This document shows, piece after piece, positions 46,363 to 55,834 of a stretch of 64,000 nucleotides of DNA (its first letter is position 1; each line of letters begins with the position of its first letter). Both the position numbers and the translations under genes were made by a program. Source of the stretch: Rhizobium lentis. GTDB lineage: Bacteria > Pseudomonadota > Alphaproteobacteria > Rhizobiales > Rhizobiaceae. The notes under the pieces were generated by a model. The model was given only the letters and a program-made list of their open reading frames with translations, was not told where the DNA came from and made no database searches. The stretch lies in the NCBI RefSeq assembly GCF_014200175.1, contig NZ_JACHBD010000001.1, positions 248,001 through 312,000 on the forward strand, written 5' to 3'.

Positions 46363-46410
46363 CCATCCTCACCAGGATGGCGGCCCGGATCGGCAGACGA
46401 GCCGGGCCGC
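46363..46410 (+). terminator. Tandem hairpins after the binding-protein gene (attenuator or mRNA stabiliser)
   Basis: CCATCCT (46363-46369) pairs with AGGATGG (46374-46380), and GCGGCCCGG (46380-46388) pairs perfectly with CCGGGCCGC (46402-46410). There is no T-run, so a protective or partly terminating element is more likely. It would explain more binding protein than permease. Confidence 0.6.
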
Positions 46411-46445
46411 CAGATCTTCCAAATCGCAATTGACTGGGTGAAGAA

Positions 46446-47414
46446 TTGACAATTTCCCATTCCTCCATTGTCGAGAAGGCGGCCGATGCGACAGCAAGGG
46501 CAACGCCGGTCTCGGTCGCCCGGCGCGTCCGCGGCCTCTCCGACAGGGCAATCGCCTGGCTGTTCATTGCGCCGGCCATCACATTGCTGCTGGCGATCAA
46601 CATCTTCCCGCTGCTATGGGCGCTCTATCTCTCCTTCACCAATTACCGCGCCAATCGGCCGAATGCGCCGGTGCAGGGCGTCGGCCTCGGGAATTACGAG
46701 CGCGTCCTCAACGATCCCGACATCTGGCAGGCGATGCAGACCACCGCACATTTCGTCTTCTGGACGATCCTGCTGCAGACGGTGATCGGCTTCACGCTCG
46801 CCTACCTGATCGACCGCAAGTTTCGCGGCCATGCCTTCTGGACGACAATCATCCTAATCCCGATGATGCTGTCGCCCGCTGTGGTCGGCAATTTCTGGCG
46901 CTTTCTCTACGAGCCACAGATCGGGCTCTTCGCCTATGCCGTGTCGCTGGTCTCAGGCATTCCGACTTCCGATATCCAGATGCTCGGCAATGTCTCTTTG
47001 GCGCCCTGGGCGATCATCATCGTCGACACCTGGATGTGGACGCCCTATGTGATGCTGATCTGCCTCGCCGGCCTGCGCTCGATCCCTGACTATATCTACG
47101 AGGCGGCCGAGGTCGACCGCGCTTCGCCGGGGCGCCAGTTCTGGTCGATCACCGTCCCGATGGCCCTGCCCTTCATCATGCTCGCCGTGCTCTTCCGCGG
47201 CATCGAGAATTTCAAGATGTTCGACATGGTGACACTGCTCACCGGCGGCGGGCCAGGCTCGGTCACCGAAGTCGCCTCGATCACGCTTAAGCGCGCCGCG
47301 TTCGAAAGCTGGGCGACCGGCCGGGCCTCGGCCTTCGCCATCATCCTCTTCGTCGCGGTGTTCGGCCTCGCCAACATTTACGTCAAGGCATTGAACAAGG
47401 TGAAGCAACGATGA
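46446..47414 (+). CDS. ABC transporter permease 1 (MalF/UgpA-like)
   Basis: 322 residues, six predicted helices. FIAPAITLLLAINIFPLLWAL is the first helix. The EAA coupling loop contains YEAAEVDRASPGRQFWSITV. The start used is TTG at 46446; no better codon is close. TGA/ATG overlap with the next permease gene. Confidence 0.88.
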   Translation: MTISHSSIVEKAADATARATPVSVARRVRGLSDRAIAWLFIAPAITLLLAINIFPLLWALYLSFTNYRANRPNAPVQGVGLGNYERVLNDPDIWQAMQTTAHFVFWTILLQTVIGFTLAYLIDRKFRGHAFWTTIILIPMMLSPAVVGNFWRFLYEPQIGLFAYAVSLVSGIPTSDIQMLGNVSLAPWAIIIVDTWMWTPYVMLICLAGLRSIPDYIYEAAEVDRASPGRQFWSITVPMALPFIMLAVLFRGIENFKMFDMVTLLTGGGPGSVTEVASITLKRAAFESWATGRASAFAIILFVAVFGLANIYVKALNKVKQR

Positions 47415-48364
47415 GTGCCGCTAACTCCGCCCATTCGGTCGTAGAACCGAGCCTGTCCAACAAGCGCATCGCCGGCACCATCGTCGTACTGTACGCGCTG
47501 ATCACCCTCATCCCGCTCGTCTGGATCTTCCTGACCAGCATCAAGTCGCCGCCGGATTCGATCAGCTATCCACCCAAGATCGTCTTTAGCCCGTCGCTCG
47601 AGGGCTATTGCAATCTGTTCACGACGCGCACCCGGCAGACGCCGGATTATATCGCCTCGCTGCCGGCGCCGGTCGGCACTTGCGATGAGGTGACGCGCAA
47701 GCGGAACATGGTGATAGCAGGCCCGTCGAATTTCGTGCCGCGCTTCGTCAATTCGCTTGTCATCGCCTTCGGCTCCACCTTCCTCGCGGTCTTCCTCGGC
47801 ACGCTCGCCGCCTATGGCTTTTCCCGCTTCAAGGTGCCACTCGCCGACGACCTGCTGTTCTTCATCCTGTCGACGCGCATGATGCCCCCGATCGCCGTCG
47901 CCATCCCGATCTACCTGATGTATCGCGAGCTCGGCCTGTCGGACACGGCGCTCGGCATGATCCTGCTCTACACCGCGGTCAACGTCTCGCTCGCCGTCTG
48001 GCTGCTCAAGGGCTTCATCGACGAGATCCCCCGCGAATATGAGGAAGCGGCGATGATCGACGGCTATACGCGGCTGCAGGCCTTCCGCAAGGTCGTGCTG
48101 CCGCAGGCAACGACCGGCATCGCCGCCACCGCGATCTTTTGCCTGATCTTCGCCTGGAACGAATATGCGTTTGCCGCCCTGCTGACCTCAGGCGACGCCC
48201 AGACCGCACCGCCCTTCATCCCGACGATCATCGGTGAGGGTGGGCAGGACTGGCCGGCCGTTGCCGCCGGTACGACGATCTTCCTGATCCCGATCCTCGT
48301 CTTCACCATCCTTCTGCGCAAGCAGCTGCTGCGCGGCATCACCTTCGGAGCCGTCCGCAAATGA
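47411..48364 (+). CDS. ABC transporter permease 2 (MalG/UgpE-like)
   Basis: 317 residues. The EAA loop is YEEAAMIDGYTRLQAFRKVV. A larger than usual periplasmic loop after the first helix (about residues 45-100, including FTTRTRQTPDYIASLPAP) is seen in this permease type. ATGA overlaps on both sides. Confidence 0.9.
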   Translation: MSAANSAHSVVEPSLSNKRIAGTIVVLYALITLIPLVWIFLTSIKSPPDSISYPPKIVFSPSLEGYCNLFTTRTRQTPDYIASLPAPVGTCDEVTRKRNMVIAGPSNFVPRFVNSLVIAFGSTFLAVFLGTLAAYGFSRFKVPLADDLLFFILSTRMMPPIAVAIPIYLMYRELGLSDTALGMILLYTAVNVSLAVWLLKGFIDEIPREYEEAAMIDGYTRLQAFRKVVLPQATTGIAATAIFCLIFAWNEYAFAALLTSGDAQTAPPFIPTIIGEGGQDWPAVAAGTTIFLIPILVFTILLRKQLLRGITFGAVRK

Positions 48365-48573
48365 ACCATCTGATGCAAACACGCACCCCTGCCCGTCCGA
48401 AACGGCCGTTCTTCCTGCGGCGCGGCCCGATGGAGGCCATCGCCACCGTGCTGATCGGGCTCGGCTTCCTGATGCTGTTCCAGCCCTTCCTGCTGGTGCT
48501 CTACACCTATTCGCTGGTCACCCTGCTTGCAGGCACCGTCATGTTCATCATCGTTTCGAAATTCGCGGAGTGA
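48361..48573 (+). CDS. Small two-helix membrane protein of the transporter operon
   Basis: 70 residues; basic start, then two hydrophobic segments (AIATVLIGLGFLMLFQPFLL and VTLLAGTVMFIIVSKF). It overlaps permease 2 by ATGA and precedes ATPase 1 by 3 bases. The position and size resemble GlpU of the rhizobial glycerol transporter; a role as accessory membrane subunit is inferred. Confidence 0.72.
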   Translation: MNHLMQTRTPARPKRPFFLRRGPMEAIATVLIGLGFLMLFQPFLLVLYTYSLVTLLAGTVMFIIVSKFAE

Positions 48574-48576
48574 ACC

Positions 48577-49674
48577 ATGGCGGACATCCGGATTGAAAAT
48601 CTCCGCAAGGAATTCGGCAGCTTCGTTGCCGTTCAGGATTCGAGCTTCACCGTCCATGACGGCGAGTTCCTGGCGCTGCTCGGTCCATCAGGCTGCGGCA
48701 AGACGACGACGCTTCGCATGATCGCCGGCCTCGAGCTGCCCTCGAGCGGCAAGATCTATCTCGACGGGGAGGACGTCACCTTCAACCGCGCCAGCGCCCG
48801 CGACATAGCCTTCGTCTTCCAGCTCTTTGCGCTCTACCCGCATATGAATGTGCGCAAGAATATCGGCTTCCCCTTGCTGTCACAGGGCATGCCCAAGGCC
48901 GAAATCCGTCAGCGCGTCGACGAGACCGCGCGGCTCCTACAGATCGATCATATTCTCAACCGCTCAGTCTCCGGCCTTGCTGGCGGCGACCGGCAGCGTG
49001 TGGCGCTCGGCCGCGCCATCGTCCGGCGCCCGAAATGCTTCCTGATGGACGAGCCGCTCGGCACGCTCGACGCCGAGTTCCGCGAGGTCATGGTCCACGA
49101 GCTGCGCGAACTGCACAACCGCATCCATGCCACCACCGTCTACGTCACTCATGACCAGCACGAGGCAATGGCGATGGCCGACAAGATCGCTGTCATGAAC
49201 CATGGCGTCATCGAGCAGTTCGGCACGCCGCAGGAGATCTATGCCAAGCCCGCGACCATGTATGTCGCCGATTTCATCGGCTCGCCGCCGATGAACTTCA
49301 TGCGCTTCACCTCTGGCCTGAAAAGCGGCGACACGTCCATCCTGCTCGATGGCGTCGATGTCGCTGTTCCCGAGATCCATCAAGACATGGCCGAGAGCGA
49401 GCTGGCGCTCGGCGTGCGGCCGGAGCATATCCGCTTCAGCGATGCGTCGCCCCTTCGCGGCGCCGTCTACGGCAGCGAATATCTCGGCACCAATCAGGTC
49501 GTGGCTGTCGAAACTCGGGGCAGCCTTATAAAGGCCCGCGTTCCCGCCAATCGCACCTTCCGGATCGGCGAGACCGTCGGCTTGGAATTCAACCCGGTAA
49601 AACTCACGCTCTTCGACTGCACGTCGGGCCGCGCGGTGCCATCGCAGCTTTATCAGGAGACCCGGCATGGCTGA
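48577..49674 (+). CDS. ABC transporter ATPase 1
   Basis: 365 residues. Walker A GPSGCGKTTT; Walker B LMDEPLGTLDAEF. The signature is LAGGDRQRVALGRA instead of LSGGxxQ, and the Q-loop region reads VFQLFALYPHMNV. A C-terminal OB-like domain (MalK type) follows. The atypical signature suggests a structural or less active subunit working with the second ATPase. Confidence 0.9.
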   Translation: MADIRIENLRKEFGSFVAVQDSSFTVHDGEFLALLGPSGCGKTTTLRMIAGLELPSSGKIYLDGEDVTFNRASARDIAFVFQLFALYPHMNVRKNIGFPLLSQGMPKAEIRQRVDETARLLQIDHILNRSVSGLAGGDRQRVALGRAIVRRPKCFLMDEPLGTLDAEFREVMVHELRELHNRIHATTVYVTHDQHEAMAMADKIAVMNHGVIEQFGTPQEIYAKPATMYVADFIGSPPMNFMRFTSGLKSGDTSILLDGVDVAVPEIHQDMAESELALGVRPEHIRFSDASPLRGAVYGSEYLGTNQVVAVETRGSLIKARVPANRTFRIGETVGLEFNPVKLTLFDCTSGRAVPSQLYQETRHG

Positions 49675-50674
49675 CGTCGTCCTTAGGAACCTCGCCAAGC
49701 GCTTCGGCGATACTCAGGCTTTGGCCGATCTCGATCTGTCGATCCGCGACGGCGAATTCGTCGTGCTGCTCGGTCCCACAGGCGCCGGCAAGACCACGAC
49801 GCTGCGGCTGATCGCCGGCTTGGAAAAGCCGGACAGCGGCCGCATCGAAATCGGTGGCCGCAATGTCGCCACTGAGGCGCCCGCCGAACGCGATGTCGCC
49901 TTCGTCTTCCAGCAATATTCGCTCTATCCGCACATGACGGTCTACGACAACCTCGCCTTCCCGCTGAAGGCGCCTGTGCGCAAGCTGAGTGCCGAGATGA
50001 TCGACCGCCGCGTGCGCGAGGTCGCGCGCATGGTCCGGATCGACCATAAACTCGCCAACCGCTCGACCAGGCTTTCCGGCGGCGAGATGCAGCGTGTCGC
50101 AATCGGCCGGGCACTGGTGCGCCGGCCGGCGATCTATCTGATGGACGAGCCCCTGTCCTCGCTCGACGCCAAGCTGCGCGCCGAACTCCGCCTGGAGCTG
50201 AAGCGCATCCAGAAGGAGTTGGGCTCGACGCTGCTCTATGTCACCCACGACCAGGTGGAAGCCATGACCATGGCCGACCGTATCGGCATCGTTGCCGAGG
50301 GCCGGCTGATGCAGGTCGGAACGCCGCGCGAAATCTATAGCAATCCCGCCAACCTGCATGTCGCCGCCCGCCTCGGCCAGCCGCATATCAACCTTCTGCC
50401 GGCGGACCTGCTTCCCGGCGGTCAGCCGCCGGCTGGTACAAAAACAGTCGGCGCCCGCACCGAACATCTCGATATCATTGTCGGCAAGGACGCCAATGCC
50501 GAGATCGACTGGATCGAGCATCTCGGCGACCAAAACCATCTCCATATTAGGGCTGGCAATCACAAGCTCGTCACACTTGCAGATCCATATCTGGCGATCG
50601 CGCCGGGCGACCGAATCAGCCTGACGCTGCGCGATCCGCTTTATTTCGATGCGGCTGGACAGCGCCTGTTCTGA
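49667..50674 (+). CDS. ABC transporter ATPase 2
   Basis: 335 residues. Walker A GPTGAGKTTT, signature LSGGEMQRVAIGRA, Walker B LMDEPLSSLDAKL, and H-loop YVTHDQVEAM are all intact. Overlaps ATPase 1 by 8 bases. Two different ATPases with two permeases and a small membrane protein match the glycerol-type transporter plan. Confidence 0.92.
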   Translation: MADVVLRNLAKRFGDTQALADLDLSIRDGEFVVLLGPTGAGKTTTLRLIAGLEKPDSGRIEIGGRNVATEAPAERDVAFVFQQYSLYPHMTVYDNLAFPLKAPVRKLSAEMIDRRVREVARMVRIDHKLANRSTRLSGGEMQRVAIGRALVRRPAIYLMDEPLSSLDAKLRAELRLELKRIQKELGSTLLYVTHDQVEAMTMADRIGIVAEGRLMQVGTPREIYSNPANLHVAARLGQPHINLLPADLLPGGQPPAGTKTVGARTEHLDIIVGKDANAEIDWIEHLGDQNHLHIRAGNHKLVTLADPYLAIAPGDRISLTLRDPLYFDAAGQRLF

Positions 50675-50727
50675 CCGGCAAACACACATGACGACGGCAT
50701 GAAAAACAAACAGACGGGTCTCAATCG

Positions 50728-52368
50728 ATGAAACACTTTTTCAACCGCAGGGAAACCATCGTTACCGAAGCTCTGGACGGTCTGCTTTTGACGAGCGGCA
50801 ACGGTCGTCTCGCCCGCCTCGACAGCTTTCCCGACATCAAGGTGATCCTGCGCGCGGACTGGGACAAGTCGAAGGTGGCGATCATCTCCGGCGGCGGCGC
50901 CGGCCATGAGCCTTCGCATGCTGGCTTCGTCGGCAAGGGCATGCTGACGGCAGCCGTCTCCGGCGAAATCTTTGCGTCCCCGAGTGTCGATGCCGTGCTG
51001 ACGGCGATTCGGGCCGTGACGGGCCCGAAGGGCGCCCTGCTGATCGTCAAGAACTACACCGGCGACCGCCTGAATTTCGGCCTCGCCGCCGAAAAGGCGC
51101 GCGCCGAAGGCTTTGACGTCGAGATGGTCATCGTCGCCGACGACATCGCCATCCCCGGCATCAACCAGCCGCGCGGCGTCGCCGGCACGCTGTTCGTCCA
51201 TAAGATCGTTGGCTATCACGCCGAAAGGGGCGAGGACCTGACGACGGTCACAGCCCAGGCCAGAAGTGCGGCTGGCGATATCGTCTCTCTCGGCATGTCT
51301 CTCTCCACCTGCAGCGTGCCCGGCCAGGCGCATGAGGACCGTCTCGGCGCTGATGAAGGCGAACTCGGCCTCGGCATCCATGGCGAGCCCGGCCTTGAGC
51401 GTATCGCCATGCAGCCAGTCGCCGATATCGTCGCCACCATGGTGGCGCGCCTGTCGCCTGCGCTGCGCGAGGGGGCAAGTCACGCCCTCCTCATCAACAA
51501 TCTCGGCGCCGTGCCGCCGCTCGAAATGACCGTCATCGCCAATGCCGTGCTGTCCTCATCGCTTGGCCGCCGCATCCGGCTGATCATCGGCCCGGCGCCG
51601 ATGATGACTGCGCTCAACATGAACGGTTTCTCGCTGTCGCTGATCCGGCTGGATGCCGCGCGTGAAGCGGCGCTGACGGCTACGGTCGAACCGCATGCCT
51701 GGGTGCCGGCCGTCGAGCTCCACGAGATCCAGATCATCGCCGCGCCGAAAACATCAGCCGGATTGAACGGCGCGGCAGTGGCCGGGGAGAACAGCCGCAA
51801 CCGTCGCCTGATCACGGCGCTCTGTGAGCATCTGATTTCGCAGGAAAGCGAACTCAATAGGCTGGACGGCCGCGTCGGCGACGGCGATACCGGCTCGACG
51901 GTGGCGACGGGCGCCCGCAGCGTGCTTGCGCGCCTGGACATGCTGCCGCTCGACCGGCCGGCGGCAACGCTCGCCTCGCTTGGCGATATTCTCCGTACCA
52001 GCATGGGCGGATCGAGCGGCGTGCTGCTGTCGATCTTCTTCACAGCGGCGGCAAAGGCGATGGTCGACAAGGCCGATATATCGGCAGCCCTTCTTGCCGG
52101 GCTCGACAGGATGACGTTCTATGGTGGAGCCTCAGTCGGCGACCGGACGATGGTCGATGCGCTCTCACCTGCCCTGCAGGCGCTCGCATCCGGCGATGTC
52201 GGCGCAGCCGCAAAGGCAGCCGCAGCGGGTGCGGAGTCGACGAAGACGATGACGAAGGCGAGAGCCGGACGCGCCTCCTATGTCGGAGAAAGGGATCTGG
52301 CGGGGGTTGCCGATCCCGGTGCGGTCGCCGTTGCTGGCGCGTTTGGAGTGGTGGCAAGCCTGGCCTGA
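50728..52368 (+). CDS. Dihydroxyacetone kinase, DhaK-DhaL fusion (ATP-dependent type)
   Basis: 546 residues. The N-terminal DhaK part has SGGGAGHEPSHAG, KNYTGDRLNFG and catalytic His 218 in LGIHGEPG, which binds dihydroxyacetone covalently. The C-terminal DhaL part (about 350-546) holds LDGRVGDGDTGSTVATG, the Asp-Mg ATP site. Two-domain enzymes of this kind use ATP directly. It is the first kinase gene, 53 bases after the ATPase. Confidence 0.9.
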   Translation: MKHFFNRRETIVTEALDGLLLTSGNGRLARLDSFPDIKVILRADWDKSKVAIISGGGAGHEPSHAGFVGKGMLTAAVSGEIFASPSVDAVLTAIRAVTGPKGALLIVKNYTGDRLNFGLAAEKARAEGFDVEMVIVADDIAIPGINQPRGVAGTLFVHKIVGYHAERGEDLTTVTAQARSAAGDIVSLGMSLSTCSVPGQAHEDRLGADEGELGLGIHGEPGLERIAMQPVADIVATMVARLSPALREGASHALLINNLGAVPPLEMTVIANAVLSSSLGRRIRLIIGPAPMMTALNMNGFSLSLIRLDAAREAALTATVEPHAWVPAVELHEIQIIAAPKTSAGLNGAAVAGENSRNRRLITALCEHLISQESELNRLDGRVGDGDTGSTVATGARSVLARLDMLPLDRPAATLASLGDILRTSMGGSSGVLLSIFFTAAAKAMVDKADISAALLAGLDRMTFYGGASVGDRTMVDALSPALQALASGDVGAAAKAAAAGAESTKTMTKARAGRASYVGERDLAGVADPGAVAVAGAFGVVASLA

Positions 52369-52421
52369 GCGGCGTAAAGTTTGAGAGCCGCGCGGGAGAT
52401 GTGGCAACAGGGAGGACGGCA

Positions 52422-53036
52422 GTGCAGGCGGAACCGATGCTGGTGGCAGGATTGATCGAGGTGTGCCGCGCGACGATCGCGGAGAATACCGATCACCTTT
52501 GCGCGCTCGATCGCGCCATCGGCGATGGCGATCACGGAACCAATATGTGGCGCGGCTGCGAGGCGGTGAGCGCCGAAGGCGAGAGCCTGTCCAACCTGCC
52601 CTTCCCCGACGCGGTGGAAAAGATCGGCCTGGCGCTGGTGATGAATGTCGGCGGTGCGGCCGGCCCACTTTACGGCACGTTGCTGATGGAGATCGGCCGC
52701 GAGCTTCGCAAAAGTGAGGAAGCGGCCGATTTTCCGCAGGTGCTGAAACAGGCGATCGACGCGGTGGCAAGGCGCGGACGCGCCCATACGGGCGACAAGA
52801 CCCTACTCGACGTACTCTATCCCGTGCATGCGGCACTGGCGAAGCGATCACCACTCGGTGACATCGCCCGCAAGGCCGAACGCTCCGCCAATAGGACCGC
52901 CGCGATGAAGGCGATGCGCGGGCGTGCGGCTTATCTCGGCGACCGTTCGATCGGCCACGTCGATCCCGGCGCGTGGAGCTGCGCGTTGCTGACCACTGCG
53001 ATCTGCCGCTATCTCGGGGAGCAGCGGCCCCAATGA
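52422..53036 (+). CDS. dhaL: Dihydroxyacetone kinase subunit DhaL
   Basis: 204 residues from GTG 52422, which follows AGGGAGG; upstream GTG 52401 is an alternative. ALDRAIGDGDHGTNMWRG is the ADP-Mg site of DhaL, and GRAHTGDKTLLDVLYP and RGRAAYLGDRSIGHVDPG complete it. In PTS-type kinases DhaL holds ADP as a cofactor and is rephosphorylated by DhaM. ATGA overlap with dhaM. Confidence 0.92.
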   Translation: MQAEPMLVAGLIEVCRATIAENTDHLCALDRAIGDGDHGTNMWRGCEAVSAEGESLSNLPFPDAVEKIGLALVMNVGGAAGPLYGTLLMEIGRELRKSEEAADFPQVLKQAIDAVARRGRAHTGDKTLLDVLYPVHAALAKRSPLGDIARKAERSANRTAAMKAMRGRAAYLGDRSIGHVDPGAWSCALLTTAICRYLGEQRPQ

Positions 53037-53449
53037 ATGCAAGGACCGACATGACTGCTAAGACCGCAAACGTGGGTATCGTGATCGTCTCCCACTCGCC
53101 GCTGGTGGCACGCGGCATAGCCGACATGGTGCGCCAGATGGTCGGCGACTGCGTGCCGCTCGCCTGGTCGGGCGGCAACGTCCACGGCGAACTCGGTACC
53201 GATGCCGGCGGCATCCTGAGGGCGATCGAAGCCGCCTGGTCCGATGCCGGCGTCGCCGTCTTCGTCGATCTCGGCGGCGCCGAAACCAACAGCGAGATGG
53301 CGATCGAAATGCTGGGGCCTCCCCGTTCGGCGCTCGTCTCCATTTGCAACGCGCCTTTGGTCGAAGGCGCCGTGATCGCTGCTGCCGAAGCGTCGGGGGG
53401 CGCGTCACTGGCCAAGGTCGTCGCTACAGCCGAGGAACTGTCCCCCTGA
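53033..53449 (+). CDS. dhaM: PTS-dependent dihydroxyacetone kinase phosphotransferase subunit DhaM (EIIA domain only)
   Basis: 138 residues. The active-site histidine is His 21 in GIVIVSHSPLVARG, the mannose-type EIIA fold, with DLGGAETNSEMAIEML. In many bacteria DhaM carries HPr and an EI fragment fused at its C-terminus; here those are separate genes. It passes phosphate from HPr to DhaL. TGATG overlap with the HPr gene. Confidence 0.92.
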   Translation: MNARTDMTAKTANVGIVIVSHSPLVARGIADMVRQMVGDCVPLAWSGGNVHGELGTDAGGILRAIEAAWSDAGVAVFVDLGGAETNSEMAIEMLGPPRSALVSICNAPLVEGAVIAAAEASGGASLAKVVATAEELSP

Positions 53450-53793
53450 TGACGAACGGATTGCGTATTGAAAAACAGGAGCCTGGTCCATTGCATGTGA
53501 ACTGCCAGACGGAGGTGGAAGTCAAGCACGGCGTCGGGCTGCATGCCCGCCCCTCCGTCACCTTCACGCGGCTTGCCAAGTCCTTCCCTTGTTCGATCGA
53601 GGTCGCAGTCAACGGCAGCGACGTTTGGCTGAACGGCAAGAGCATCATCAAGATCATGAATGCGAGAATCCGCAAAGGGTCTGTCCTCCGGATCCGCGCC
53701 GACGGCATTCTCGCCGAAGAGGCGATCCGTGCGCTGAAGGAACTCATCGAGCGCAATTTCGATGAGGAAAAGAAACATGGCCGAACCGCTTAG
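53449..53793 (+). CDS. Phosphocarrier protein HPr dedicated to the Dha system
   Basis: 114 residues. The phospho-histidine is His 32 in GVGLHARPSV, and a serine at the regulatory position is in GKSIIKIM. It has about a 17-residue N-terminal extension compared with E. coli HPr. It is flanked by dhaM and enzyme I, so it serves the dihydroxyacetone relay. Confidence 0.92.
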   Translation: MTNGLRIEKQEPGPLHVNCQTEVEVKHGVGLHARPSVTFTRLAKSFPCSIEVAVNGSDVWLNGKSIIKIMNARIRKGSVLRIRADGILAEEAIRALKELIERNFDEEKKHGRTA

Positions 53794-55381
53794 GCTGAAA
53801 GCAAAGAGCGCATCCCCGGGCGTCGCATCCGGCCCGGCCTTTCTCGCGGAGGAGCCGAAAGCTCCTTCCGCCGCCGAGCGGCCGGACGCCGGTCTCCCGC
53901 CTCAAATGGCCGGCGGATTCGGCGCGCTGGAAAAGGCGATCGATATCTCGATCGGCGAACTCGAGCGCCTTGCCGAGGGCGCCGATGCCGAAAGCCGCGA
54001 TATCATCGATTTTCAGATCGAGGTGCTGCGAGATCCAACGATCGCGGAAGCGACCGGCGCGCGTATGGAAAAGGACCAGAACGTCGTCTTCGCCTGGGTC
54101 GCCACGCTCGACGCCTATATCAGCGAACTCGAAGCGGCCGACGAGGAACAGATGCGGGCGCGTGCCGTCGATATTCTCGACATCAAGAACCGTGTGCTCG
54201 GCGCGCTCGCCGGCACCCCGGTTGCCGATTTCCCGGCCGGCTCGGTCTTCGTCGGCAAGGACATGGAGCCAAGTCGCTTTCTCGCCCACGACTGGTCGAA
54301 AGGCGGCGGCATCGCGCTGTTTGCGGGCAGCACCGCCGGCCATGTCGCCCTGCTCGCACGGGCGAAATCCGTGCCGATGGTTGTCGCCACCGGGCGCTTT
54401 TCAGCCGCAGACGGCGATCCTGTCAGTGTGGATGGCGACGCCGGTGCGGTCATTCTGCAGGCGGGCGGCATGCTGATCCCGCCGCCGGCACCCACTCAAG
54501 TGCCTGCCGTCGACACGCAAACCGTAAGCGGCGAGCTCCGCACGGCGGACGGCGTGCCGATCCTCATCTCCATCAACATCAACGATCCCGCCGAGATCGA
54601 CGCGCTCGATCCGGCAACGGCGGGCGTCGGCCTGATGCGCTCGGAATTTTCGGTCACTTCGCTCGCCGATGCCGCCAACGAGGAAAGGCAAGAGGCGATC
54701 TATCGCCGTGTGCTGGAACAGGCGGGGGAAAAGCCAGTGATCATAAGAATGCTCGACATCGGCGGCGATAAGCCGCTCACCGGCCTCGAAGACATGCCGA
54801 TTCTCGAACCGGGCCTGCGCGGCATCCGGCTGCTGCTTGCCCGGCCGGAAATTGCCCGTGTGCAGGCCCGCGCCCTGCTGCGCGCCGCCGTCTACGGCAG
54901 GCTCTCGGTGATGCTGCCGATGGTAACTTTTCCCGAGGAAATCGACAGGATGCGCGAGATATTCCGGGAAGAAGCCGAAAGGCTCGGCCGCCGTTCGCTG
55001 CCACACCGGATGCCGCCGATCGGCATGATGGTTGAGGTACCATCGGCCGCATTGATGCTCGACACCTTCGGGTCGGCGGCGTTCTTCTCGTTCGGAACCA
55101 ACGATCTCACTCAATATCTTGCCGCATCCGCCCGCGACGACATCAACGTCGATGCCGGCAAGGCCGCACCCGCCGTGCTCCGGCTTATTGCCCAGGCGGT
55201 GAAGCTTGCCGCCGGCAAGCCCGTTAGCATCTGCGGCGATATGGCCGGCGATCCCCGCTATCTCTCCGGGCTGCTCGCCGCTGGCCTCCGGCATTTTTCC
55301 GTGGCGCCGGCCCGGCGTCCAGCGATAAGCTCGGCAATCATCGGTCTCAATGCCGATGGCACAAAGGCAGCCGGAGAATAG
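53777..55381 (+). CDS. PTS enzyme I dedicated to the Dha system
   Basis: 534 residues from ATG 53777 (GAGG upstream); E. coli EI has 575. The phospho-histidine is His 189 in GSTAGHVALLARAK. MLDIGGDKP, GVGLMRSEF and FFSFGTNDLTQYL are the PEP-binding blocks; the catalytic Cys 486 is in SICGDMAG. The start overlaps the HPr end by 17 bases. Takes phosphate from PEP and passes it to HPr. Confidence 0.93.
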   Translation: MAEPLRLKAKSASPGVASGPAFLAEEPKAPSAAERPDAGLPPQMAGGFGALEKAIDISIGELERLAEGADAESRDIIDFQIEVLRDPTIAEATGARMEKDQNVVFAWVATLDAYISELEAADEEQMRARAVDILDIKNRVLGALAGTPVADFPAGSVFVGKDMEPSRFLAHDWSKGGGIALFAGSTAGHVALLARAKSVPMVVATGRFSAADGDPVSVDGDAGAVILQAGGMLIPPPAPTQVPAVDTQTVSGELRTADGVPILISININDPAEIDALDPATAGVGLMRSEFSVTSLADAANEERQEAIYRRVLEQAGEKPVIIRMLDIGGDKPLTGLEDMPILEPGLRGIRLLLARPEIARVQARALLRAAVYGRLSVMLPMVTFPEEIDRMREIFREEAERLGRRSLPHRMPPIGMMVEVPSAALMLDTFGSAAFFSFGTNDLTQYLAASARDDINVDAGKAAPAVLRLIAQAVKLAAGKPVSICGDMAGDPRYLSGLLAAGLRHFSVAPARRPAISSAIIGLNADGTKAAGE

Positions 55382-55382
55382 A

Positions 55383-55796
55383 ATGGCGCGCGAAGACACC
55401 GAAGACGCCATTATCGTCTACAAGTCCATTCTGGCGCAGATCATCGACAACAGGCCATCGGGCACGCGCCAGCGCCTGGCGACGGCGCTTGGCAAACATC
55501 GCAGCTTCGTTACCCAGATCACCAGTCCGACATATGCGACCCCGCTGCCGGCGCGCCATCTGGCAACCATCGTCCGTGTCTGCCATTTCAGCGCCGCTGA
55601 AGAGGAGCGCTTTCTCGAAGCCTATCAGGCTGCCCATCCCGGCAAGCTGCCGGATCTCGGCCATTCTGAGAAATTGCGGCACCTGTCGCTGATGGTGCCT
55701 GACTTCGGTGACGATCGCAAAAACCGCCTGCTCGAAGAGGCGATCTCCGATCTTGTGCAGAAGATCGTCGCGATTTCAGAAGCGAGTGAGCAGTGA
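55383..55796 (+). CDS. Putative HTH protein between ptsI and dhaK
   Basis: 137 residues. QRLATALGKHRSFVTQITSP looks like an XRE-type helix-turn-helix, followed by RHLATIVRVCHFSAAEEERF. It starts 2 bases after the EI stop. It could regulate the operon, or act as a kinase-coupling protein. No family name recognised. Confidence 0.6.
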   Translation: MAREDTEDAIIVYKSILAQIIDNRPSGTRQRLATALGKHRSFVTQITSPTYATPLPARHLATIVRVCHFSAAEEERFLEAYQAAHPGKLPDLGHSEKLRHLSLMVPDFGDDRKNRLLEEAISDLVQKIVAISEASEQ

Positions 55797-55834
55797 ACTG
55801 ACGTGGCGTAATGCTTGGCTCTGGGAGGGGCTTG

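Noticed and set aside
52165..53778. 537-codon minus-strand frame over dhaL-dhaM-HPr
   Set aside because: Antisense shadow in high-GC DNA; the plus-strand proteins have intact active sites and overlapping starts and stops.
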